Below, piece by piece: positions 36,430 through 43,263 of a DNA stretch of 64,000 nt; within the stretch, counting starts at the first letter, position 1, and each line of letters opens with the position of its first letter. The stretch spans positions 29,801-93,800 of the forward strand of contig CAJUGJ010000015.1 of assembly GCA_910586015.1 (NCBI GenBank), in the 5' to 3' direction. Under the pieces are notes generated by a model. The model searched no databases. It was not told the origin of the DNA and saw only the letters and a program-made list of their open reading frames with translations. Both the position numbers and the translations under genes were made by a program. The stretch comes from an uncultured Lachnospiraceae bacterium. Lineage in GTDB: Bacteria; Bacillota; Clostridia; Lachnospirales; Lachnospiraceae.

Positions 36430-37126
36430 GTTTTCCTCCATTCTTTTTTTCTTTACAAACTCCTTGACAATCTAATGTATCAAAACAGTCGCGGATCTCT
36501 GCCAGTTTCTTTCGTAGCAATTCATTTTCTTTTTGTAGTCTATTGAGATCATTTAATACTGGATCTGGTAGATGTACTTGATCTAATTCTTCTCTTGGCA
36601 CTCGAATATTATCTCTTTTTACAACCCTTCCCGGTACACCAACTACAGTAGAATTTGGAGGAACTTCTGATAATACTACTGAACCAGCTCCAATTTTTGA
36701 GTTTTCTCCAACTGTAAAAGAACCTAAAATTTTTGCTCCTGCACTGATCATTACATTATCTTTGATTGTTGGATGGCGTTTTCCCTGTTCTTTTCCAGTT
36801 CCACCCAATGTGACTCCCTGATAGAGTGTAACATTATCTCCTACAATCGCAGTTTCTCCAATTACCACACCATGCCCATGATCGATAAAAAACCCCTTCC
36901 CAATCTGTGCACCCGGATGAATTTCAATTCCTGTCTTTCTAGCAGAACGTTGAGAAAGCCAACGTGCTAAAAAGTAATGCTTTTTTAAATACAGTCGATG
37001 TGCCAGTCGATGTCGCAGAATTGCTTTAAAACTAGGGTATAAAAAAACTTCCATCGCCCCTTTAATAGCTGGATCTCTTTCTTTTATGATGTCCATTTCT
37101 TCTTTAATAAATCCAATTAATCCCAT
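36416..37126 (-). CDS. cysE: Serine O-acetyltransferase
   Basis: A 236-residue left-handed beta-helix acetyltransferase making O-acetylserine for cysteine synthesis. The hexapeptide-repeat core with catalytic His is HPGAQIGKGFFIDHGHGVVIGE, followed by VTLYQGVTLGGTGK. The start chosen is ATG 37126 (MGLIGFIKEEMDI), which aligns with Bacillus CysE; ATG 37153 is nine codons further out. The C-terminal tail contains CFDTLDCQGVCKEKK, three cysteines not needed for activity, which might have a regulatory or metal role. First gene of the cysE-cysS-mrnC-rlmB-yacP-sigH operon, controlled by the T-box leader. Confidence 0.95.
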   Translation of the reverse strand: MGLIGFIKEEMDIIKERDPAIKGAMEVFLYPSFKAILRHRLAHRLYLKKHYFLARWLSQRSARKTGIEIHPGAQIGKGFFIDHGHGVVIGETAIVGDNVTLYQGVTLGGTGKEQGKRHPTIKDNVMISAGAKILGSFTVGENSKIGAGSVVLSEVPPNSTVVGVPGRVVKRDNIRVPREELDQVHLPDPVLNDLNRLQKENELLRKKLAEIRDCFDTLDCQGVCKEKKNGGKHEDL

Positions 37127-37175
37127 AAGAAACGCATCCTTTCTTTTAAACATAGCCCTTTACATAATATTGTCT

Positions 37176-37425
37176 ATAAAACAAAAAACTCCGTCCCTAA
37201 AAAGAGACGAAGTTATCGTGATCCCACTCTTATTTTCTGCATCTAAACTTTTTTCTTTCATGCAGACTCTTTACAGATAACGGCTGCTTCCCGTGAAAAG
37301 CTACTTTTATTTCACCTTTCCTGCTTACGGATGCACTTTACCCTAACCTTGTTAGGAATACTTTCAGCCAGTGATATTCCCTCTCTGATACAGTAATTAA
37401 GGCTACTCTCTCCGGTCAACACATT
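37176..37425 (-). promoter_or_regulatory. T-box riboswitch, probably cysteine specific
   Basis: A minus-strand leader of about 250 bases before cysE. Stem I begins with GGAGAGAGTAG and contains GGCTGAAAG. The best specifier candidate is TGC (Cys) at 37335-37333 in GTAAAGTGCATCCG. The T-box sequence is AGAGTGGGATCACGA (consensus AGGGTGGNACCGCG), with TGG to pair with the uncharged tRNA end. A terminator follows (AACTTCGTCTC...GGGACGGAGTT, then TTTTTTGTTTT, about 37176-37215). Uncharged tRNA-Cys should favour read-through into cysE-cysS. Confidence 0.9.
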
Positions 37426-37515
37426 TTTCTATCAATATTCTATGCTATGGCTTTGTCCAATGTGCTCTGCGATATCTTCCAATCTATTGTATTATATCTT
37501 ATTTTTTTTAAGAAA

Positions 37516-38388
37516 TCAACTCGTTTTCTTATTCATATATTTCTTTCCTATTGTAAAACCTCTTCCCCTAACTTCATTTACTTTACTGATGATTAAAAAA
37601 GCTTCTGGATCTAATTCCATAACAATTTCATTTAATTTCGAAAGATCTCTTCCATGAATCACTGTTAAAATTGCCCTAGACTCTTCTCTTAAATGTCCTC
37701 CTTCTGCCATATAGAGTGTTGAACCACAATCTAATTTCTGTTGAATTGCACTATTTATTATTTCATACTCTTTACTGATAATCTTTACTTGTATCTGGCT
37801 ACTTCCAAGTACTAAAACTTTATCTAGTACAACTGTATACACTAAAACCATTAACATTCCATAAAGAGTCTGTTCTGTATTAGAAAAAAATATCTGTAAA
37901 CATAAAATTAATACATCAAACACATATAACATAACAGAAACGGATAAACCAAATTTTTTATTTAAAATTAGTGGTGGAATATCCATTCCTCCTGTTGAAG
38001 CTCCTGCCCGAATAACAAGACCAATTCCTGCCCCTACTAAAAGTCCTGCAAAAATAGTTGCCAACATCATATCATTTGTAAATTGTTTTCCGTTTATTAT
38101 CCGTTCCATAATATGTAATACTGCTGGATAATAAAAAGTACTTACTACTGTCGTCACTGCAAAACTTTTTCCTAATACTACAGCTCCAATCAAAAACATA
38201 ATCAAATTAAATACAACAACAAATAAGGATACTGGAATTTTACATAAATATTGGGTAAAAAGTGCTAATCCTGTTGTACCTCCTGTAATCAGTCCATTTG
38301 GAAGAATAAATACTGCCACTGCTATTGCATACATTGTATTTCCAAGTAATATCATAAGTAAATTGCCCCATCTCTTTTTGTTCTTCAT
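37516..38388 (-). CDS. YitT family membrane protein (DUF161 and DUF2179)
   Basis: A 290-residue protein with about five or six transmembrane helices (about 10-210; YitT_membrane, PF02588) and a C-terminal cytoplasmic DUF2179 domain (about 215-285; GRDLSKLNEIVMELDPEAFLIISKVNEVRGRGF). The ATG at 38388 follows AAAAGGAGATTTT; a longer frame to 38460 has no ribosome site. The function of YitT proteins is not settled. A promoter, a short leader peptide and a terminator-like hairpin lie just upstream, suggesting attenuation control. Confidence 0.92.
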   Translation of the reverse strand: MKNKKRWGNLLMILLGNTMYAIAVAVFILPNGLITGGTTGLALFTQYLCKIPVSLFVVVFNLIMFLIGAVVLGKSFAVTTVVSTFYYPAVLHIMERIINGKQFTNDMMLATIFAGLLVGAGIGLVIRAGASTGGMDIPPLILNKKFGLSVSVMLYVFDVLILCLQIFFSNTEQTLYGMLMVLVYTVVLDKVLVLGSSQIQVKIISKEYEIINSAIQQKLDCGSTLYMAEGGHLREESRAILTVIHGRDLSKLNEIVMELDPEAFLIISKVNEVRGRGFTIGKKYMNKKTS

Positions 38389-38466
38389 AAAATCTCCTTT
38401 TCTTCTTTTATAATGTTTTTCAACCATTTTGAATTTTGCTTCATTATCACAATAAAGCATACAAAA

Positions 38467-38490
38467 AGAGCAGGTTTTATAACCTGCTCT
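38467..38490 (-). terminator. Attenuator-like terminator before yitT
   Basis: A perfect 10-base-pair stem (AGAGCAGGTT/AACCTGCTCT, loop of four). On the minus strand it is followed by a T run (CTCTTTTTGT). It lies between the predicted promoter (38587-38615) and the yitT start, so transcripts must pass it. Its 5' arm is inside a 19-codon leader frame. Confidence 0.75.
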
Positions 38491-38536
38491 TCGTATAATC
38501 TATAAATTTTTTCACTTTATTATGATTTTCTTTCAC
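38477..38536 (-). CDS. Putative 19-residue leader peptide of yitT
   Basis: A GTG at 38536, preceded five bases away by AGGTGAG, opens a frame reading VKENHNKVKKFIDYTKSRL, with the stop codon in the loop of the terminator hairpin. A ribosome finishing this frame would cover the hairpin's 5' arm and favour read-through into yitT. The composition is Lys/Asn rich with no run of one amino acid, so the sensed signal is not evident. Confidence 0.5.
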   Translation of the reverse strand: MKENHNKVKKFIDYTKSRL

Positions 38537-38586
38537 TTTATCTCACCTAACTTGATATCTTTATAGCTTCTACTTTTTATAAGTTT

Positions 38587-38615
38587 AGTATAAATGATAT
38601 TTTTAAAAAATGCAA
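38587..38615 (-). promoter_or_regulatory. Predicted promoter of the yitT leader
   Basis: TTGCAT (38615-38610), 17-base spacer, TATACT (38592-38587) on the minus strand. The leader from here to the yitT start is about 190 bases. Confidence 0.6.
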
Positions 38616-38772
38616 GACAAACCATCAAAATAAACACAAGAATATACTTTTATTGAAAATTATTAATAAATTTGGATTATCTCTTTAGACCTTCTTCTAT
38701 ATCTGTATTTCTGGACTTTTGTAGTAAATTGTTTTATGGCTGTGTTGCAATCAGCCTTTCTCATTGAAAAGC

Positions 38773-38904
38773 TTATGGCGTCATTTTTAAATCCTTTATG
38801 TCAATCAAACTTTTCTGCCTGCACTTCGGACAGTAAAGAGGAAAGTTTTTCAGTTCTGTATCTGTAATCTTGTCCTATTTTCGTAGACAAGGCAACGTAT
38901 TCAT
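38773..38904 (-). pseudogene. Remnant of a cysteine-rich KTR protein gene
   Basis: The minus strand reads TELKNFPLYCPKCRQKS followed by LIDIKDLKMTP and a stop. This matches the second half of the small Cysteine-rich_KTR proteins found in Tn916-like and related conjugative elements. The first half, from ATG 38904, is shortened (MNTLPCLRK) and contains a stop at 38877-38875. The normal first CxxC pair is lost, so the gene is dead. Confidence 0.7.
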
Positions 38905-38924
38905 TCTGTTTTTTTATTGCAGAC

Positions 38925-39524
38925 CTATTCTTTGCATTTTTTGAAATGTAAATATGATAAAATACCGATAGGACAAAAATACAAACACCAAAATTCTAAA
39001 ACTGCCACACCTATCCATTTTGAACTATCTGCTTTGAATAATCCAAGCATAGGGGCAATCAAACAAGAGATAAAAAACACCCCATGTATTATGAGCAGAT
39101 ATTTCAACCACTTATCTATTTTCGTCTGTTGTTTTATTGTTAATCCAGCAAAAAATGTAGCTAATGCCATAACAGCATAACCTAATAAGTCATAATTAAA
39201 TAACAGTCCACATTGCTGAAAATCAAGAAGTGCAGTAGCTTGCTGTGTTAAGTCGTTTAGTCGAACAGTTGTTAGCTGTGTAAAATAAACTAATAAAATG
39301 ATAGTTGTATATACAGCAGCAAAAGTCATTGAAACATAGCCCGATAATTTAGCTTCCTTCTCGGCAAAGTAAGCATATCCACACATCATTGCTACAAAAC
39401 TAAATGCAATAAACATAGATGAGAAATAGCTCCCAAATGTAAAGTCAAATAGCATAGATATGGCGAAACTAATTACAGCAATGGCATTGACGACAGAACT
39501 CCACATTCCTATTTTTCTATTCAT
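38925..39524 (-). CDS. Membrane protein of unknown function
   Basis: A 199-residue protein with about six predicted transmembrane helices (for example AIAVISFAISMLF, YAVMALATFFAGLTI, YLLIIHGVFFISCLIAPMLGLF). The start at 39524 follows AAGGAGATGAAAATGG. No family is recognised with confidence. It lies in the decayed island between a KTR remnant and a broken holin gene, so it is probably element cargo. Confidence 0.65.
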   Translation of the reverse strand: MNRKIGMWSSVVNAIAVISFAISMLFDFTFGSYFSSMFIAFSFVAMMCGYAYFAEKEAKLSGYVSMTFAAVYTTIILLVYFTQLTTVRLNDLTQQATALLDFQQCGLLFNYDLLGYAVMALATFFAGLTIKQQTKIDKWLKYLLIIHGVFFISCLIAPMLGLFKADSSKWIGVAVLEFWCLYFCPIGILSYLHFKKCKE

Positions 39525-39687
39525 CCATTTTCATCTCCTTCCAAAAGAATATCGACCAATTTATTGATATATGTAGCTCTATCCTCGGTTTTCGTTAAAT
39601 AATTGTTTGACTGTTACACTTTCTAAAAATGCTGTTTGCATTGTGGCGGTAAGAATAAATACAAGTATGGATTTATTCTCTTAGTAA

Positions 39688-39903
39688 TCATACCATTTCC
39701 ACAAAATTTTCATAGGCATACGAAGGAAGATATCCTTGCTTTGTGTAACGGTCATGATAGTCAATTAGCTGCACACGTAATAGGAGCATCGTTCCCTTTC
39801 CATCCGCATCTCGATCCTTTTTTTGCTTTTTCAGTAGCCATACGATATAAGTTAGCAAAACAGGAAGAACAATCGTATAAGTCTGCATTAAAAAATCCTT
39901 CAT
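39688..39903 (-). pseudogene. Truncated phage holin-like small membrane protein
   Basis: A 71-residue frame with one membrane helix (TYTIVLPVLLTYIVWLL) and the conserved stretch KGTMLLLRVQLIDYHDRY followed by GYLPSYAYENFVEMV. This family usually continues with YxAYHxLGGNGMVTKxY. Here the frame stops right after ENFVEM, and NGMITK appears in another frame just downstream (about 39670-39690). A small internal deletion has therefore removed the middle of the motif and shifted the frame. Confidence 0.65.
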
Positions 39904-39930
39904 GTTTTATCCTTTCTTTGTACATAAAAA

Positions 39931-39954
39931 AGAGAGTGCCAATCAACACTCTCT
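39931..39954 (-). terminator. Hairpin terminator
   Basis: AGAGAGTG (39931-39938) pairs with CACTCTCT (39947-39954). TTTTTT follows on the minus strand. It would stop minus-strand transcription coming from the toxin region before the holin-like remnant. Confidence 0.75.
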
Positions 39955-39957
39955 TGC

Positions 39958-39986
39958 TTGCATTTTCAATAAAATTATGATATAGT
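39958..39986 (+). promoter_or_regulatory. Promoter of the antitoxin RNA
   Basis: TTGCAT (39958-39963), 17-base spacer, TATAGT (39981-39986) on the plus strand. It points towards the 3' end of the toxin gene. Confidence 0.65.
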
Positions 39987-39992
39987 GAAACT

Positions 39993-40090
39993 AACAAAGG
40001 ATACCGCCCACAAAGTGGTTGACTTCCCAACTAATACTTATAGAATAAGCTTACCTGTGTCCCGTCAAGTACAAGGTAGGCTTATTTATT
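39993..40090 (+). ncRNA. Predicted cis-antisense antitoxin RNA of the type I system
   Basis: A short plus-strand transcript is predicted from the promoter at 39958-39986. It contains a small stem (CCGCCCACAAAGTGG region) and ends at a hairpin AATAAGCTTACCTGT/ACAAGGTAGGCTTATT (40044-40058 with 40071-40086) followed by TATTTT. It converges on the toxin gene and overlaps its 3' end, so its last 45 or so bases are complementary to the toxin mRNA. This is the geometry of Fst/par-type systems. Boundaries are inferred. Confidence 0.55.
40044..40086. terminator. Shared bidirectional terminator of toxin mRNA and antitoxin RNA
   Basis: A stem of about 12 base pairs with one mismatch (AATAAGC-TACCT with its complement). 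It has T-rich tails in the plus direction (TTTATTTT) and a weaker one in the minus direction. It immediately follows the toxin stop codon. Confidence 0.6.
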
Positions 40091-40184
40091 TTCGCTTGTT
40101 ATTCCTATTATCTATATAGGCAAGCAGTGTAAGTAGAAACGAACCACCTAAAAATAACAGGCTTAATACTTCGTATGTATCCAT
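40086..40184 (-). CDS. Putative holin-like toxin (type I toxin-antitoxin)
   Basis: A 32-residue peptide beginning MDTYEVLSLLFLGGSFLL and ending in a basic tail (DNRNNKRK). It has one membrane helix and matches the pattern of putative holin-like toxins (Hol_Tox/BsrG-like, typical start M-x-T-Y-E-x-L). Such peptides insert in the membrane when their antisense RNA is lost. The start follows GGGAGGTGGTGTGA, and that ribosome site is part of a hairpin (40193-40219). A promoter lies at 40251-40280. A convergent antisense RNA overlaps the gene end. The gene is too short for most gene finders. Confidence 0.75.
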   Translation of the reverse strand: MDTYEVLSLLFLGGSFLLTLLAYIDNRNNKRK

Positions 40185-40192
40185 TCACACCA

Positions 40193-40219
40193 CCTCCCTT
40201 CTTTGGTAAGTTAGGGAGG
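40193..40219 (-). promoter_or_regulatory. Hairpin hiding the toxin ribosome binding site
   Basis: In the toxin mRNA, CCTCCCT (40219-40213) pairs with AGGGAGG (40199-40193), which is the Shine-Dalgarno sequence of the toxin. Occlusion of the ribosome site by a 5' stem is a known control in type I toxin mRNAs and delays translation until processing or antitoxin decay. Confidence 0.6.
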
Positions 40220-40250
40220 CTTCCACCTTGTAACACGATATCCTTCTTTC

Positions 40251-40280
40251 ACTATAGCATAGTTTGTCAAATCCTGCAAT
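40251..40280 (-). promoter_or_regulatory. Predicted promoter of the toxin mRNA
   Basis: TTGCAG (40280-40275), 18-base spacer, TATAGT (40256-40251) on the minus strand, about 65 bases before the toxin start. The boxes are near copies of the antitoxin promoter boxes. Confidence 0.55.
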
Positions 40281-40396
40281 CTAAAATCAGTTCTTGTTTT
40301 GTCTTTGCTTTAGAGCTCTTTCTTCTTCCAATTCTTCGGCACTGCATTCCCTCATTTGACTCTCTTCAATTTTATAATAATGCACAAAATCACCTA

Positions 40397-40603
40397 TTAA
40401 TAGTAACCAACATGTACAAATTCATCTTCTGAATTTGACAAGTAAGCCAGTGTTCGAGGACTGGAACGCTGGATAAAGCCCTTTAGAGCAAAGAGTTTTA
40501 TCTTCGCACAGGGAAAATTCCCTGTGCTGGTGGTTGGTACAGATTTCTGGCGGCATAGCAAGACTTTTTTCAAAAGTAGTAAATTCAGCTTATAATCCTG
40601 CAT
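40397..40603 (-). CDS. Hypothetical short frame in the island
   Basis: A 68-residue open frame (MQDYKLNLLLLKKVLLCRQK start). No ribosome binding site is obvious and no family is recognised. A perfect CACAGGGAATTTTCCCTGTG palindrome at about 40506-40525 lies inside it, which favours a non-coding or regulatory role. It sits directly between the toxin locus and the 3' end of ispF. Listed with low confidence. Confidence 0.2.
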   Translation of the reverse strand: MQDYKLNLLLLKKVLLCRQKSVPTTSTGNFPCAKIKLFALKGFIQRSSPRTLAYLSNSEDEFVHVGYY

Positions 40604-40624
40604 GTATGCCCGTAAATCAAGGCT

Positions 40625-41203
40625 TCATTGTCTGTGTCTACATCCTCTACATTCTTGACATGGGCTGGTTTCATCTTTTTGTGGTGGATAGGAATAGACT
40701 TCTCTACTCCCTATAAAGTCAGCATAATTTTCTGCCTCCATTAACAGACAAACAGCCTGAGCCGATATTCCTTCTCCTGATCCAGTAAAGCCCAATCCTT
40801 CTTCTGTTGTTGCCTTAACATTGACTTGACTATTTTTTAAACCTAAAACAACTGCTAAATTTTGCACCATTGTTGGAATATAAGCAGCTAATTTTGGTTT
40901 TTGTGCAATAATAGTAGCATCAATATTTTCAATCAAATAGTTTTCTTGTTCTAACAGCCTTTTTACTTGTTCTAATAACTGCATACTGTCTGCACCTAAA
41001 TATTTTGGATCCTTATCAGGAAAATGTTTTCCAATATCTCCAAGAGCTGCTGCTCCTAATAGTGCGTCCATCACTGCATGTACTAAGACATCTGCATCCG
41101 AATGACCTAAAAGCCCTTTTTCATATGGAATTTCCACTCCTCCAAGAATCAATTTTCTATTCTCTGTCAATCTGTGTACATCATAGCCCATGCCAATTCG
41201 CAT
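40625..41203 (-). CDS. ispF: 2-C-methyl-D-erythritol 2,4-cyclodiphosphate synthase
   Basis: A trimeric zinc enzyme of the non-mevalonate isoprenoid pathway. The family signature MRIGMGYDVHRL, the zinc/substrate motif GHSDADVLVHAVMDALLGA, FPDKDPKY and the closing TTEEGLGFTGSGEGISAQAVCLL are intact. The frame is 192 residues, against about 158 for typical IspF. After CLLMEAENYADF it continues for about 30 residues in a Cys-rich tail (SPCQECRGCRHRQ) with no counterpart in the family, probably read-through into the island next to it. Confidence 0.96.
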   Translation of the reverse strand: MRIGMGYDVHRLTENRKLILGGVEIPYEKGLLGHSDADVLVHAVMDALLGAAALGDIGKHFPDKDPKYLGADSMQLLEQVKRLLEQENYLIENIDATIIAQKPKLAAYIPTMVQNLAVVLGLKNSQVNVKATTEEGLGFTGSGEGISAQAVCLLMEAENYADFIGSREVYSYPPQKDETSPCQECRGCRHRQ

Positions 41204-41296
41204 ACAATCCTCCTAAAAGAATTTTAATCTTCGTTTTCTCTATTTAGTTTCCTCCAAAGATATTAATATCATACCATAACTTATATTACCTGACTA

Positions 41297-42118
41297 CTAT
41301 TTTTTCAAACATGCAAGTTCTTTTAAGAATATATTGTTAAATCGTTCCAATTCATCGTACATAATTCCATGAGCACTATTTTCTAATGTATAAAGTACAG
41401 AACCCTTAATTTCTCGATGTTGTAACATGATTAATTCCTTAGTAACAACCGCATCTTTTTTCCCATAAATAATTACAGTTGGAACACATACTGATTTCAG
41501 ATCTTTTCTTCCATCTTCATCCCTAAGTGAAATTGCTGTTTGAATTGTTCCAATTCCTGAAGCAGATAACGCAATATCTCCAAACCAATTTATAATTGTA
41601 TTACTCTTTGGACAAGCAAACAAATATTTATGACTGAATTCATATGCTAATTGCGCTCTGTCAACTGCTGCTTGACGAATTAGACTATTTACATAATCAC
41701 AAGTTAAGCCATAAGGATATCCCTGTCTTTTTGTCCACATTGGAGCTGCTGCTGAGAGTAGAAATAATTTTTTTACTCCATATCCCTGAAATTTATTCAT
41801 ATAGCGGAGTGCAACTGCACCTCCCATAGAAAATCCAACTAATACAAAACAATCCAGTTTACAAGCCTGTGCCACCTGATAAATGTCATCTGCCATCTGG
41901 TCATAGGAATATCCACATGCTGGAACATCGGATTCTCCAAATCCTCTTAAATCCATTGTAACAACTCGATATCCTTTTTCTATTAGAGGATTTAACTGAT
42001 ACTCATAAATTTTACTTGACAGCGGCCAGCCGTGAATTAAAAAAACTATGTCCTCCCCTTTAGAATTATAATCATACACCGCAAGATGAACCCCATCTGA
42101 TGCCTGCACATAATACAT
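41297..42118 (-). CDS. Alpha/beta hydrolase
   Basis: A 273-residue alpha/beta-fold hydrolase. The nucleophile elbow VGFSMGGAVALRY (about residue 90), the acid in IIYGKKDAVVTKE and the His in ENSAHGIMYDELERF give a full Ser-Asp-His triad. The oxyanion motif HGWPLSS is near residue 29. It resembles esterases and non-heme haloperoxidase-like proteins; the substrate cannot be told. ATG 42118 follows GAGAGGAATCGAACAT; a start at 42142 would add eight residues. It follows manC at the end of the polysaccharide operon but may not belong to that pathway. Confidence 0.88.
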   Translation of the reverse strand: MYYVQASDGVHLAVYDYNSKGEDIVFLIHGWPLSSKIYEYQLNPLIEKGYRVVTMDLRGFGESDVPACGYSYDQMADDIYQVAQACKLDCFVLVGFSMGGAVALRYMNKFQGYGVKKLFLLSAAAPMWTKRQGYPYGLTCDYVNSLIRQAAVDRAQLAYEFSHKYLFACPKSNTIINWFGDIALSASGIGTIQTAISLRDEDGRKDLKSVCVPTVIIYGKKDAVVTKELIMLQHREIKGSVLYTLENSAHGIMYDELERFNNIFLKELACLKK

Positions 42119-42191
42119 ATGTTCGATTCCTCTCTTATTCATTTATAGTATCATATGCAGTATAGATAAATTATTGTTCTTAAAATAGAGA

Positions 42192-43262
42192 TTATATATA
42201 TTCATTTCGATTACAGATTTTTAAGTTCTCCAAAATTTTTTTAATATCTCCTGTAGAATTTTTATTACAAATTAGAGTTGCATCATCTGTATCTACTACA
42301 ATCATATTTTCCATTCCCACTGCTGCAATCAGCTTTCTAGTTCCTTCAATGATACAATTTTTTGTATCAATTGTAATAATATTTCCACTTACTACATTTC
42401 CTAACTCATTCGATTTACGAATTCTTTCTACAGCAAGCCAAGAACCCACATCATCCCATCCAAACGATCCCGGAAGGATATAGATATTTTGTGCTTTTTC
42501 CATAATTCCATAATCAATCGATTCTGGAAGAAACTTTTTAAATTCTCTTTCCAAAACATCGTTTTCTTCTGGTGTATGAATACTATCTCGAATTTTTATC
42601 AAACCTTCATACATATCTGGCATATATTTTTGTATATTATTTAAAATAGTTGTCAATTTCCAAATAAACATTCCACTATTCCAAAGATATTCATTCGCAG
42701 CAATATATTCTTTTGCCAATTCTAAACTTGGTTTTTCTACAAATCGTTCTACTATGTACGCATGATTTACGGCTTGTTCTGGATGAAATTTAATATATCC
42801 ATATCCTACCTCTGGATAATCTGGTGTAATACCAATTGTTACAAGATTTTCCCCCATTTGTGCTGTTTCACATGCCTCTCGTAGTGTTGAAAGAAAAATA
42901 CTATTATATCGAATCATATGATCTGCAGGAAGCACTAACATAACCGCCTCTTCATATTTTAAGGACATACTTACAGCACCTAATCCAATACATGGTGCTG
43001 TATTTCTTCCAAAAGGCTCGCATAAAATATTTTCTGGGGGCAGAGTAGGAAGTTGTTCGCAGACTAACAAGCGATATTCTCTATTTGTTACAATATAAAT
43101 ATCTTCTATTGCAACAAGTGGCAAAATACGTTCTACCGTCAACTGAATCATTGTCTTTCCATCTTCTGTTAAAGATAAAAACTGTTTCGGCTGTGACTTT
43201 CTGCTTCTAGGCCAAAATCGTTCTCCTCTTCCCCCTGCCATAATGAGTGCTGTTATCTTCAT
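42192..43262 (-). CDS. manC: Mannose-1-phosphate guanylyltransferase
   Basis: A 356-residue nucleotidyltransferase making GDP-mannose from mannose 1-phosphate and GTP. The pyrophosphorylase signature IMAGGRGERFWPRSRKSQPKQF is at the N-terminus. VLPADHMI, VEKPSLELA, YLWNSGMFIWK and GSFGWDDVGSW follow. It lacks the phosphomannose-isomerase half of two-domain ManC proteins. The ATG at 43262 follows TGGAGGTTAAG; a GTG at 43274 is inside that site. It supplies the GDP-mannose used by Gmd and Rmd in the same operon. Confidence 0.95.
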   Translation of the reverse strand: MKITALIMAGGRGERFWPRSRKSQPKQFLSLTEDGKTMIQLTVERILPLVAIEDIYIVTNREYRLLVCEQLPTLPPENILCEPFGRNTAPCIGLGAVSMSLKYEEAVMLVLPADHMIRYNSIFLSTLREACETAQMGENLVTIGITPDYPEVGYGYIKFHPEQAVNHAYIVERFVEKPSLELAKEYIAANEYLWNSGMFIWKLTTILNNIQKYMPDMYEGLIKIRDSIHTPEENDVLEREFKKFLPESIDYGIMEKAQNIYILPGSFGWDDVGSWLAVERIRKSNELGNVVSGNIITIDTKNCIIEGTRKLIAAVGMENMIVVDTDDATLICNKNSTGDIKKILENLKICNRNEYI

Positions 43263-43263
43263 C

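Larger units (their letters stand above)
38700..40620. mobile_element. Decayed mobile-element island between yitT and ispF
   Basis: This stretch interrupts otherwise normal chromosomal genes. It carries several broken or minimal genes usually seen in conjugative or phage-like elements: a KTR zinc-ribbon remnant, a small integral membrane protein, a truncated holin-like gene and a type I toxin-antitoxin locus. No integrase, transposase or clear terminal repeats are visible, so the exact borders and the element type are not known. Confidence 0.5.

Noticed and set aside
39636..39980. Plus-strand frame reading HCGGKNKYKYGF
   Set aside because: It resembles a zinc-ribbon start but is opposite the holin-like remnant and the terminator, without a ribosome site.
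40288..40385. Possible small acidic peptide (GTG start at 40385)
   Set aside because: The frame is only 24 codons, with a weak start and no known relative; it overlaps the toxin promoter region.
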